Assembly: GCF_000346505.1 (NCBI RefSeq)
Contig: NZ_ANOH01000319.1
Coordinates: 1 to 61,404 of the forward strand
Reading direction: 5' to 3'
DNA from: Aporhodopirellula sallentina SM41
GTDB lineage: Bacteria; Planctomycetota; Planctomycetia; Pirellulales; Pirellulaceae
Length of the DNA stretch: 61,404 nucleotides
Under the pieces are notes generated by a model. That model saw only the letters and a list, made by a program, of their open reading frames with translations, was not told where the DNA came from and ran no database searches. Below are positions 1-8,532 of this stretch, one piece after another; position 1 is the first letter of the stretch, and every line of letters starts with the position of its first letter. The translations under genes were made by a program, and so were the position numbers.

Positions 1-870
1 CGTCGCAACATCACCTGTTACCGGGTTTACGAGCGGGACGTTCCTGAAATTCCGTTGGTCGTCGATCGTTACGAAAACTATTTGCACCTGAGCGAATTCG
101 AACGGCCGCACGACCGTGATGCGGCTGCTCACGCGAGTTGGCTCGATCTGATGGCGGCGACCGCCGGCGACGCGCTCGAGGTTCCTCGGGAGAATGTTTT
201 TCTGAAGCGACGTTCGCGGCAGCGGGGAAAGACGCAGCACGAGAAAGTCGCTCAGACCGATCGGAAGATCCCGGTTCAGGAAGGCGGGTTGACCTTCCTG
301 GTCAATCTCGCCGACTACATCGACACGGGGTTGTTTCTCGATCACCGGGTGACGCGGCAGATGGTACGCGAGCTAGCCGATGGAAAACACTTCCTGAACC
401 TTTTTGCCTACACGGGATCGTTCACGACGTATGCCGCATCGGGCGGAGCGGCGTCGACGACGAGTGTGGACTTGTCGCAGACCTATCTCGATTGGGCTCA
501 GGAGAACCTGCAGGTCAACAATCTCGCCGGTCCGCAGCATCAATTTGCTGCTATGGATATCGGCGAATTCGTTCGGCGGCATCGTCCGGGGGAAGTGTAC
601 GACCTCGTCGTTTGCGATCCGCCCACGTTCTCCAACAGCAAGCGAACGGATCAGGATTGGAGCGTTCAAGAAGGCGCGGTGCCGCTGCTCAATGACATCC
701 TCAAGTTGGTCCGCCCGGGAGGAATCATCTTCTTCTCAACGAACTTCCGACGGTTCAAATTCGATACCGAGTCACTCGCGGCGACGACGGTTCATGAGAT
801 CTCCAAACAAACCGTACCGGATGAATTTCGTAACCGGCGGATACACCGGTGTTGGAAGATTTGGAAGTAA
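1..870 (+). CDS. rlmKL: 23S rRNA methyltransferase, RlmK-like C-terminal part (5' truncated by window edge)
   Basis: The reading frame is open from base 1, so the start lies outside the window and only the C-terminal ~289 residues are present. The visible part is a class I SAM-dependent methyltransferase of the RlmI/RlmK type. It has a glycine-containing SAM-binding motif (FLNLFAYTGSF, about residue 131 of the fragment), an acidic residue ending the next strand (SVDLS), and the motif DPPTFSNSK near residue 206. The opening segment with CYRVYERDVPE and VDRYE matches the linker that joins the two halves of RlmKL proteins. In that family this half makes m7G2069 in 23S rRNA. Whether the N-terminal RlmL half is present cannot be seen here. 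It converges on the DUF533-type gene with a 39-bp gap. Confidence 0.85.
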   Translation, partial: RRNITCYRVYERDVPEIPLVVDRYENYLHLSEFERPHDRDAAAHASWLDLMAATAGDALEVPRENVFLKRRSRQRGKTQHEKVAQTDRKIPVQEGGLTFLVNLADYIDTGLFLDHRVTRQMVRELADGKHFLNLFAYTGSFTTYAASGGAASTTSVDLSQTYLDWAQENLQVNNLAGPQHQFAAMDIGEFVRRHRPGEVYDLVVCDPPTFSNSKRTDQDWSVQEGAVPLLNDILKLVRPGGIIFFSTNFRRFKFDTESLAATTVHEISKQTVPDEFRNRRIHRCWKIWK

Positions 871-909
871 GCGATCGGGCCGGATCGCTCGACTTCTCAA
901 TAACGACTT

Positions 910-1605
910 TTAAAAGAGATCGCCGTGTCCGTAGCGACGATGGATCGATTGGCACTCCGGTCCGCTTATCCGAAGGCATTCTGCGAGTTGTCGGAGGTAG
1001 GCGACCTCGGCGCGGGTGTCGACATCGATCGCCATCAGCGAAACGCTGTACACCTCGTACTCCATTCCGTTGGGGACTGAACGTGCGAAAGCGTGTAGGT
1101 CATGAGGGCGTTGGAACTCTCGCCGCAGAAAGGCCGCTTCGGTGGCATCGAGTGGTTGCAGTTGCGAGATGATTTCTTCTTGTTCACGCGGGTCGATCTG
1201 GCCGTCGGCTTGGGAGGCCATGATCATCGCCGTGATCAACAGTTGAGCCCTCGCGTCGTAGGCGAGTCCGGTGTGGTGATCGTGATGGTGACGGTCGTGG
1301 TGAGGCGGGGGGGCTGGGATGATTCGGCCTCCACCGTTGATCCATTGTTCAGCCGGGGAAGGAAATCGCCCGCCTTGTCGGTGACGTCGTGCCACGCTGT
1401 CGCGGACCATCGCTTCGAACGGCGCGTGATGTGACGTCGGGAATCGGCTGCGTCCGCGATCGGCGGGATGAGGTCTCGACGGCGGCTGGGCTGACCGTGT
1501 GATGGCGGCGACTCCGTTGAGCACTTCGCCGAGGATTTGACCATTACGGGGTGTCCGGCCTGCTCGATTGCCGAGCATGGCTCCGAGAACTCTGACTGCG
1601 TCCAT
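910..1605 (-). CDS. DUF533 / TerB-like protein
   Basis: The product has 231 residues with an ATG start. The first ~100 residues are low in complexity and rich in Pro, Arg and His, including a His-rich patch (PPHHDRHHHDHH). The C-terminal ~120 residues match the DUF533 (YebE-like, TerB superfamily) pattern: a helix beginning ARAQLLITAMIMASQADGQI, an acidic segment (DPREQEEI), then further helices to the C terminus. The biochemical function of the family is unknown; TerB-like domains are helical and often metal- or membrane-associated. The His patch may bind metal, which is inference. No operon partner is seen: it is convergent with the methyltransferase and divergent from the metallopeptidase. 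Confidence 0.75.
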   Translation of the reverse strand: MDAVRVLGAMLGNRAGRTPRNGQILGEVLNGVAAITRSAQPPSRPHPADRGRSRFPTSHHAPFEAMVRDSVARRHRQGGRFPSPAEQWINGGGRIIPAPPPHHDRHHHDHHTGLAYDARAQLLITAMIMASQADGQIDPREQEEIISQLQPLDATEAAFLRREFQRPHDLHAFARSVPNGMEYEVYSVSLMAIDVDTRAEVAYLRQLAECLRISGPECQSIHRRYGHGDLF

Positions 1606-1861
1606 GTATCAATCCGATGAGAGACAAGATGAGGGTGGGGAATCAACAAGTGTGTACATTAGAATATCTCGTGGTTGGTCGTTTTGGGTGTAACGGATTT
1701 GTCGGGATCGGTTTGGCAAAGTGATCCCGGCGAGGCGATTCCGTTTTCTTTCTCGGCCCAGGCGGGTATTCTGGTGCGAATGAACGAGAAATCACGATGT
1801 TTTGAACCGTCACCGACTTCATTTTTGCGCCATCGGTACGGCGACTGGGGTTAAGCGAAAA

Positions 1862-3301
1862 ATGTGGCACTGTTCAAAATTCGTGTTGCTCCTGGGTGGT
1901 TTTTTCTCCATTTGGAATGCTTCCGCCGTCGCGGGTGCCGAAACCGTGACGCGGCAGGGAGTGCATCTGAGGTTAACGAGCGACGTTGCGGACGAGCGTT
2001 TGTTAGATGACCTGGTGTCTGCGTTTGATGCCGCAGTGCCTCAGTGGTTGGCGTTTTGGGGATTCCCGGCGGATCGTGCCACGGGGTGGCGGATTGACGG
2101 TTTTTTGATGGAGGATGTCGACGCGTTTCGTCGCGATGGGAAGTTGCCCGGCCACATCCCCGATTTCAAAAACGGTTTTGCGACGCCCGATGCGATTTGG
2201 ATCCAGCGTCAATCGAGCATTTACTACAACCGGCACTTGGTGCTGCACGAAGGCGTGCACGCGCTCGCGTTTGAATTGTTCGGCGGAGGTGGCCCGAGTT
2301 GGTACATGGAGGGCACCGCCGAGTTGCTCGCGACCCACCGTGACCGGTCTGAGGCGTTGCGTTCAGGATTCTCCGGCGCAGAGGCTGGTTTGCTGGCTCA
2401 GGCCGAGACCAGTTTTCGCGTCAATGAACTGCCCCGTCGTCGAGAGGATTCGTCGATGTGGGGGCGGTACCGGGTGATTGAGAAACGCCGCGAGTCCGGT
2501 TCGCTGCCAACGCTCGCGAGTGTGATGAAATTGCCCACGAACCTGCAGGGGGACGTGAACTCCTACGCGTGGTGTTGGGCGGCGTCGTTGATGTTGACGG
2601 CGTATCCGGAAACGCGCGACGCGTTTATCGCGGCGGCCCGGAATGGTCGTGATCAATCCCCGTCGTTCACGACTCGTTTCTATCGGGAAATCGGCGATCA
2701 GTGGCCGGCGGTGCGTGCCCGGTGGCGGGTGTGGATGGATGATTTGGAGTATGGGTTCGATCGGGATGCGTACCGTGTCAATCTGTCGACGGACGATCCT
2801 CGTTATGACGGTGCACCGGTGAATCTCGCGGTTGATTCTCGACGAGGGTGGCAATCGACGGGAGTTTGGTTTCCCGCCGGGACGGTGCGTGTCCAGGCGA
2901 GTGGGCAGTGTGTGGTGGTTGCCGAGGCGACCTTGCAGCAAGATTCTGATGACGACCCCAACGCGATTGTTCACCGAGATTGGATCAGCACGCCGGCGGG
3001 GATTACAGTGCGGTACCACCGTGGGGCACCGATCGGGCAGTTGCAAGTTTGCGTGTTACCGATTCCGTCGTCAGGAGACAAGCAAACCGCGCCGCTGCGG
3101 GTCCAGTCGCTCAATACCGCACCGAATGGGGCGGTCCGATCGAACGTTTCCGGGGTTGTATCGGGAACCGTTGCGTTTCGGGAGGTGCAGATCGATCGGC
3201 CGAGTTGGCTGTTGTTCCGTATCAACGATGTGCCGGGAGAGATTGGCAGGTATCAGCGAGCGGATAACCGTGGCGAATACCAGGTTCAGGTTTCGCGTTG
3301 A
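1862..3301 (+). CDS. Secreted gluzincin-like metallopeptidase
   Basis: The ATG at 1862 is chosen because it directly precedes a signal peptide (basic start, then LLLGGFF, cleavage near AVAGAE). An upstream in-frame TTG at 1802 would add 20 unlikely residues. The mature protein is about 455 residues. Residues 129-133 are HEGVH, an HExxH zinc motif, followed about 20 residues later by WYMEGTAEL, whose glutamates (150 or 154) could supply the third zinc ligand as in gluzincin or peptidase-MA-like enzymes. The second half is probably beta-rich and not recognised. The substrate is unknown. Export to the periplasm or beyond is inferred from the signal peptide. It stands alone, with about 180 bp before the secretion gene cluster. 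Confidence 0.75.
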   Translation: MWHCSKFVLLLGGFFSIWNASAVAGAETVTRQGVHLRLTSDVADERLLDDLVSAFDAAVPQWLAFWGFPADRATGWRIDGFLMEDVDAFRRDGKLPGHIPDFKNGFATPDAIWIQRQSSIYYNRHLVLHEGVHALAFELFGGGGPSWYMEGTAELLATHRDRSEALRSGFSGAEAGLLAQAETSFRVNELPRRREDSSMWGRYRVIEKRRESGSLPTLASVMKLPTNLQGDVNSYAWCWAASLMLTAYPETRDAFIAAARNGRDQSPSFTTRFYREIGDQWPAVRARWRVWMDDLEYGFDRDAYRVNLSTDDPRYDGAPVNLAVDSRRGWQSTGVWFPAGTVRVQASGQCVVVAEATLQQDSDDDPNAIVHRDWISTPAGITVRYHRGAPIGQLQVCVLPIPSSGDKQTAPLRVQSLNTAPNGAVRSNVSGVVSGTVAFREVQIDRPSWLLFRINDVPGEIGRYQRADNRGEYQVQVSR

Positions 3302-3304
3302 GAG

Positions 3305-3334
3305 GACGCTCGGACGCTCGGACGCTCGGACGCG
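3305..3334. repeat. 8-bp tandem repeat
   Basis: The octamer GACGCTCG is repeated three times in a row followed by a partial copy, immediately after the stop codon of the metallopeptidase gene. It looks like a slippage-type microsatellite; no function is assigned. Confidence 0.7.
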
Positions 3335-3483
3335 TTGAGTCGATGTTGGTCGTCGTGCAGGCGGCAGAGGCGATTGACGGTTGATTGAAACGAAGCGGTT
3401 GTTGGCGAATCCAATACCCGCGCCCGTGGTTGGCGGTACCCTTTTCCGCCGAGTATTTCACTCCAATATTCCAGTTTAATTTG

Positions 3484-5223
3484 ATGAGCCGAACGTCAGC
3501 ACGTCACCGACACGGATTCTTTCTTGTACTCGTCTTGGTCGTCGTCGCGGTCGCGACAATGGCGGTGTACTCATTCACCGAGTTGATGTTGGCGGCGGAC
3601 GAGACGGCATACCTGCAAGGCGATTTGGTGCAGGCGCGGTTGAACGTGGACACAGGTGTCGAGACCGTACGATTAGTGTTGGCGAGCCCTCCTGCCGACC
3701 GTGACGAGATGGGCGGCGTCTACGAGAACGCATCGCTGTTTCGTTCCATCGCGATCACCAACGAGCTCGATGGTCCGGTGCAGCGGTTTTCGGTTATCGC
3801 ACCGGGGATCAGCGATACCGGATCGCTCGGTGGGATCCGGTTCGGGCTGCAGGACGAATCGGCACGGATCAACGTGAACGCGTTGCTCGTTCTCGAAGAG
3901 AATTCCGACGCGATCGGGATGCTGACGACGCTGTCGGGTGGGAGTGCCGCGGCCGACGGGATACTCGGCGATGCGATCTCGGGTGGCTCCGGTGCAACGT
4001 CTGGTAGTGACGAGACGCTCGACGCGGAAAATATCGCGGTTGAACTGTTGTTGACCTTGCCGGGAATGGATGAGGCGATTGCCGATGCGATTTTGGATTG
4101 GATCGATGAGGATTCCGAGCCACGTGCGATGGGGTGCGAGGATGAGTATTATTCCTCGCTGAGCACGCCATACGCCTGCCCGAACGAACCGCTCAAAAGT
4201 GTTGAGGAGTTGTTGTTGGTGCGGGGAGTCACGCCGCAATTGTTGTTCGGTGCCGATACGAACCGCAACGGTGTTTTGGACCTCGACGAGCAGCAACGCA
4301 CCGCAGCGAGCATCGATACCTCGGGCGCGCTCGGGTGGGCGGCATATCTAACTGTGCACGGGGGCGAGAACAACAAGACCGCGGCCGGCGACCCGCGGGT
4401 GAACATCAACGGTGAAGACCTCGAGGTGCTCTATGACGAGTTGCTGACGGCTCTCGGTGACGAAACGTTTGCGTCTTTCATCGTCGCCTACCGCATGTAT
4501 GGCAAGTCATCGATCGAGAATTCGACGGCGCTTCTCGCGGCAAACGCACTCAGCGGAGGAGACGAGGTTTCCGACGAGGCGGATTCCGCGAGTGAATCGG
4601 AAAAGGAGCTGTGGTCGGTTGACGTGATGGAGGATGTCGACCTCACCGCCGGTCCGGCTGTCGAAATCAATCAGGTTCTCGACTTGATCGATGCGGAGGT
4701 CACCATCGGGGACGGTGAAGAGGCAGTAGTGTACATGTCCCCTTTTATTAGCGATCCGACGCTGATGTCCGAGTACCTGCCTTTGTTGATGGACCAACTC
4801 AGCACTCAGGACGTTGATGTGTTGCCTGGGCGCATCAATCTGAATGAAGCCCCCGCAGAAATCTTGGCGGGGATTTCGTTGGTTGATGCTGACACGATGG
4901 CGGCGATTCTTGAGGCGCGAAACGCATCGGGGGCTGGCGCGGGAGCCTATGGAAGTGGTTCGGCGACGGACCGCACGCACGAGACATGGCCGCTGACCGA
5001 GGGCATTGTCAGTCTCGATCAGATGCGGGCGTTGATGCCGTTGGTGACCGCCGGGGGTGACGTTTTCCGGGCTCAGGTGATCGGGTTCGACGAGACGACC
5101 GGTTTGGCGGCACGCGGCGAGGCGATTATCGACGCGACGACCGTCAATCCGCGGGTGGTCGCGTATCGGGACCTCACGCATCTCGGCCGGGGGTTCGAGA
5201 TTTCCGTGCTGCGTGGATATTGA
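3484..5223 (+). CDS. GspK-like minor pseudopilin, type II secretion
   Basis: The start is the ATG at 3484, which places a prepilin-type leader right at the N terminus: basic residues ending in RHRHG, then FFLVLVLVVVAVATMAVYSF as the hydrophobic helix. The likely prepilin peptidase cut is after Gly11. There is no glutamate at position +5 of the mature helix, which is characteristic of GspK. At 579 residues the protein is longer than typical GspK. Its C-terminal half holds a helix-hairpin-helix-like segment (LNEAPAEILAGI) as in the GspK family. It is followed after 278 bp by GspL- and GspM-like genes, the order expected in type II secretion or type IV pilus-like loci, so it probably caps a pseudopilus in the inner membrane and periplasm. 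Confidence 0.82.
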   Translation: MSRTSARHRHGFFLVLVLVVVAVATMAVYSFTELMLAADETAYLQGDLVQARLNVDTGVETVRLVLASPPADRDEMGGVYENASLFRSIAITNELDGPVQRFSVIAPGISDTGSLGGIRFGLQDESARINVNALLVLEENSDAIGMLTTLSGGSAAADGILGDAISGGSGATSGSDETLDAENIAVELLLTLPGMDEAIADAILDWIDEDSEPRAMGCEDEYYSSLSTPYACPNEPLKSVEELLLVRGVTPQLLFGADTNRNGVLDLDEQQRTAASIDTSGALGWAAYLTVHGGENNKTAAGDPRVNINGEDLEVLYDELLTALGDETFASFIVAYRMYGKSSIENSTALLAANALSGGDEVSDEADSASESEKELWSVDVMEDVDLTAGPAVEINQVLDLIDAEVTIGDGEEAVVYMSPFISDPTLMSEYLPLLMDQLSTQDVDVLPGRINLNEAPAEILAGISLVDADTMAAILEARNASGAGAGAYGSGSATDRTHETWPLTEGIVSLDQMRALMPLVTAGGDVFRAQVIGFDETTGLAARGEAIIDATTVNPRVVAYRDLTHLGRGFEISVLRGY

Positions 5224-5501
5224 TGCGGTCTGGAATCACCGCCGTGGGACCGAACCGTTGGTTTGATAGCGGTTTGGCTTCGAGGCCCGGTTTAATCGAC
5301 TCGAGACGCGGTTCTCGGGTGATTTCTCTGCCGAATTCTTAAAGTTTGAGCGAGTCGATGAGACTAGACTGGGGTTCAAACTAGACTACGCGTCACACAC
5401 TCGCTTCGCGTCATTTCTATCCGATTTGCCGCTCCGGGCGGCCTTCGAGACGCTCGGGCGAGTGCCCCACCGATGAACCTCTGCTCCCTCCTGTAACACT
5501 T

Positions 5502-7136
5502 ATGCTCCGAATTGCTCTCGATTGGGACGACGAACAGATCCGGATGGTGGCCGCCGATGTTGGCGGTCGTCATGTGAAGTTGCGTGCCGCTGCGGTGGTG
5601 CCAATTGGCGATCGTGAACTGGCCACTGCCCTCGCCGATACGATGCGAGACCACTCCCTGGACAAAGGGGAGTGCTTGGTCGCGATCGGACGTGATCGTG
5701 CCGAACTGCGTCAGATGGACTTCCCGCCGGTCCCGCTAGAGGAATTGCCGGAAGTCGTTCGCTTTCAAGCGATCCGTCAATTCGCGTCCGCCGGCGACAG
5801 TGCCGCGATCGACTACATCACGACCCACGTCGATGACGAGGGCATCAAAGCGATCGTCGCCGCGACGGGACCGAACCAGCTCAACCCGATCCGGCAAGCG
5901 ATCGAGGCGGGTGGTTGGACGTTGCAACGCGTGGCACTCCGGCCGATCGCCGCCGCGGCGTTGTACCGGATGAAGGTTGCGTCGGGGACGAATCATGCCG
6001 ACGAGAGTGAGCCGATCATTGCATTGATCGATTTGGTCGCCGACGAGGCCGAGATCGTATTGCTTCGCGGTGGGGAAATCGTGTTCGTCCGCTCGGTTCG
6101 TTTGCCGGCCCGGGCGTCCGATTCGGCTGTGGTGTCGAGTGCTCGCACGAACTCACTCGCCGGAGAGATTCGCCGTAGTTTGATCGCGTGTGGAGCGGCC
6201 GGGCAACAGTGCGATCTGGTGATGTGGGGAACGAAAGAGCGTCACGCGGACGAGATCAAACAACTCGCCGAACGCATCGGCCAACATCAGGACATACCCT
6301 GTCAAACACGTTTGATTGATCCTCTCGAAATCGTGGGGGCCGACGAGAGCATTCGAACGTCGACAGGATCGATGGTCGGGCGGTTGGCTCCTTTGGTCGG
6401 TTTGCTCGTGGCCGACGCGGGCGACCCCGGTGAATTGATCGATTTTCTCAACCCGCGAAAGACGGTTGAGGTCACGACGGACAAACGCAAAGTCGCTGCG
6501 ATGGTCGGGATCCCGATGGCTCTCGCACTCGGAGTGATTTGGATGTTGTGGGGCAACCTCTCGAGGCTCGATGAGCAGATCGAGACGCAGGCCGCGGCGA
6601 ACGCTGAACTGCGAACGAAAACAAAGACATCAGACAAGATGATCGAGCGTACCGAATTGATCGATCAGTTTCTCGACAGCGATGTGAATTGGCTCGATGA
6701 ATTCGAACGGTTGGCAACCACGATGCCGCCCGCCGATGAGTTGATCATCAAAGAAGTCAATGCGGTCTCTAACCCTCGCGAGGGAGGCGGACGGATTGTG
6801 ATCTCGGGCTTGGTGACATCACCGGAAGTCATTGATGCCTTCGAAACGGCGATTCGCGATGAGACGCACCAAGTCACCGGCGACAAGGTCACGCAGTTGG
6901 CAACCGATGACGCCTACCGTTGGCAGATGATCGAAACCATCGCGGTCGCACCGACGGCGGTGCGTGAAAAGAGATACGAACGTATGAAAGCGTTGCAGCA
7001 AGTGGATGCATCGCAAAACGGTTCCGATGAGTCGTCCGAGACCCCGGGCAACGAGGAACCGTCCGAGGATAGCACCGAGGTAACGATGACGGATAGCGAA
7101 ATGACCGCCGCCGAGAATACGGAGGCACGATCATGA
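5502..7136 (+). CDS. GspL-like protein (PilM actin-like domain fused to PilN domain)
   Basis: The 544-residue product has three parts. Residues 1 to ~325 form an actin/PilM-like fold beginning LRIALDWDDEQIRMV, as in cytoplasmic GspL and PilM domains. A single membrane segment follows at about 333-350 (GIPMALALGVIWMLW). The rest resembles periplasmic PilN: a coiled-coil stretch after the membrane helix and a small alpha/beta domain, ending in an acidic Ser/Glu-rich tail. In type II secretion this protein links the cytoplasmic motor to the periplasmic assembly. The stop codon overlaps the start of the next gene (ATGA), so the two are probably translationally coupled. Confidence 0.8.
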   Translation: MLRIALDWDDEQIRMVAADVGGRHVKLRAAAVVPIGDRELATALADTMRDHSLDKGECLVAIGRDRAELRQMDFPPVPLEELPEVVRFQAIRQFASAGDSAAIDYITTHVDDEGIKAIVAATGPNQLNPIRQAIEAGGWTLQRVALRPIAAAALYRMKVASGTNHADESEPIIALIDLVADEAEIVLLRGGEIVFVRSVRLPARASDSAVVSSARTNSLAGEIRRSLIACGAAGQQCDLVMWGTKERHADEIKQLAERIGQHQDIPCQTRLIDPLEIVGADESIRTSTGSMVGRLAPLVGLLVADAGDPGELIDFLNPRKTVEVTTDKRKVAAMVGIPMALALGVIWMLWGNLSRLDEQIETQAAANAELRTKTKTSDKMIERTELIDQFLDSDVNWLDEFERLATTMPPADELIIKEVNAVSNPREGGGRIVISGLVTSPEVIDAFETAIRDETHQVTGDKVTQLATDDAYRWQMIETIAVAPTAVREKRYERMKALQQVDASQNGSDESSETPGNEEPSEDSTEVTMTDSEMTAAENTEARS

Positions 7137-8377
7137 ACCAGCGTGAACGTTTTCTTTCAATCGCGATCGGCGGTCTGTTGTTGGCGTTGGGCTTTCAATG
7201 GGCGTTTAATCAGTATCGCTCGGCGGTTCGGTTCCGGCAAAACCGGCTGAACTCGTTGGCGAATGAAACCGAGAAGCTGCAGGCTCAGTGGCTCGCCGGT
7301 GCGGAGGCCGAGAGGCAACTCGGCGAGTACAAGGTGCGATCGTTGTCCAGCGATGCGGAAGTGGCAAAGAGTGCGTACCAATCTTGGTTGCTCGAAACGG
7401 TTGGCCGTCTTGGGATTGCCGACGCGATCGTTGACCCGGTGGGCGAGGTGCCCGTTGGCGACCTTTACACGCGTTTTGGCTTTCGGGTTTCCGGTAAGAC
7501 GGATTTGCCTGGTCTGGTCGATTTGGTTTACGCGATTCAGGCTCGTGATCAGTTGCACCGAATTCGCGAACTCCAGTTCGCGCCATCTCGACAGGGCGTT
7601 CGACGCGCCGAGGGCAAGACCGATAGCGGGGAACTGTTGAGTGTTGTTCTGACGTTGGATGCCGTTTCGATGGCGATCGCCGAGGCAACGCCTGCACCGC
7701 CGAGTGAAGAACCTTCGTGGAGAATCACCCGGTCGCTCGCTGAGTCCCGCGACACGATTCTCAACCGGAACCTGTTCCATCCTCCTAACCAACCGCCGCG
7801 GTATCTCGGTGACGAGCGAATTGTTGCATTTCGCGGGGAAAGAAACCCGGTCGAGTTCTCGTTCTCGGATCCTGAAGATGATGCGGTGAGTGTGCGAGTG
7901 GAAGGGTATTTTCCTGAATGGGTCGAGTGGGATGGTGATTCCGAACGCTTGATCGTGAACCCGCCGCTCGAGAATAAAGAGGGCGAAGAGGTTGTAGAAC
8001 AATTCGAAGTGCAGGTGATCGCGAGCGACAACGGGTATCCTCGTCGTGAGACCACGTTGCCTTTGGTCGTTAAGATGCAATCGCCACCGCCGCCACCTAA
8101 ACCCGAAACGCCTCCACCGGGATTCGATGACGCGACCCAAACGTTCCTCACCGCTCTTGTGCAAGGACGCGATGACTGGACCGCGTGGATGAACGTCCGC
8201 ACCCGCGGCAAGACGTTGAAGTTGAAGATCGGTGACGAGTTCGAGATCGGTTCGATTCGTGGGAAAGTCACGGGCGTTACGGCCCGGCGAGTGACGCTCG
8301 AGATCGATGGCGAAACCTACGAACTACGTCCGGCTGGAAAGCTCAGTGACGTGCTCGCCGAATCCGCTGAAGGTTAG
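7133..8377 (+). CDS. GspM/PilO-like protein with Ig/cadherin-like and PilP-like parts
   Basis: The 414-residue protein starts with an N-terminal membrane helix (residues ~8-26) and a coiled coil, followed by a ferredoxin-like region typical of PilO/GspM (to about residue 190). The middle, roughly 215-315, contains a segment resembling Ig or cadherin-like domains (FSDPEDDAVSVRVEG, then alternating strands and ASDNGYP). A proline-rich linker (PPPPPKPETPPPG) leads to a C-terminal ~70-residue beta domain (KLKIGDEFEIGSIRGKVTG) reminiscent of PilP/GspC. The start ATG overlaps the GspL stop. The likely role is an inner-membrane anchor and periplasmic scaffold. The combination of parts is unusual; the domain boundaries are estimates. 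Confidence 0.72.
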   Translation: MNQRERFLSIAIGGLLLALGFQWAFNQYRSAVRFRQNRLNSLANETEKLQAQWLAGAEAERQLGEYKVRSLSSDAEVAKSAYQSWLLETVGRLGIADAIVDPVGEVPVGDLYTRFGFRVSGKTDLPGLVDLVYAIQARDQLHRIRELQFAPSRQGVRRAEGKTDSGELLSVVLTLDAVSMAIAEATPAPPSEEPSWRITRSLAESRDTILNRNLFHPPNQPPRYLGDERIVAFRGERNPVEFSFSDPEDDAVSVRVEGYFPEWVEWDGDSERLIVNPPLENKEGEEVVEQFEVQVIASDNGYPRRETTLPLVVKMQSPPPPPKPETPPPGFDDATQTFLTALVQGRDDWTAWMNVRTRGKTLKLKIGDEFEIGSIRGKVTGVTARRVTLEIDGETYELRPAGKLSDVLAESAEG

Positions 8378-8446
8378 AACGCGGCGTTTGGAGACCGGCA
8401 TTTAGAAACCGGCGTTTCAATCGGTAGCTGAATCGTCATTGAGAAT

Positions 8447-8531
8447 GTTGTAGCCGATGTCGTTAGGCTTCGGTGGACTGAATTCCGGCGAATCCAGCTA
8501 TACGGATCAGGCACGTCAAACTTCAAAATGC
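8447..8531 (+). repeat. Dispersed repeat family 2, copy 1
   Basis: About 85 bp running from TGTAGCCGATGTCG to CACGTCAAACTTCAAAATGC. It shares ordered blocks with copies at 29528-29599 (minus), 30196-30260 (minus, 3' half) and 36845-36930 (plus). The block order is GTAGCCGATGTCG, then CGGTGG.CTGAAT, then GGCGAATCCAG, then GGATC.G.CACGTC, then AAAATGC. It abuts the stop codon of the photolyase fusion gene. Confidence 0.7.
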
Positions 8532-8532
8532 G

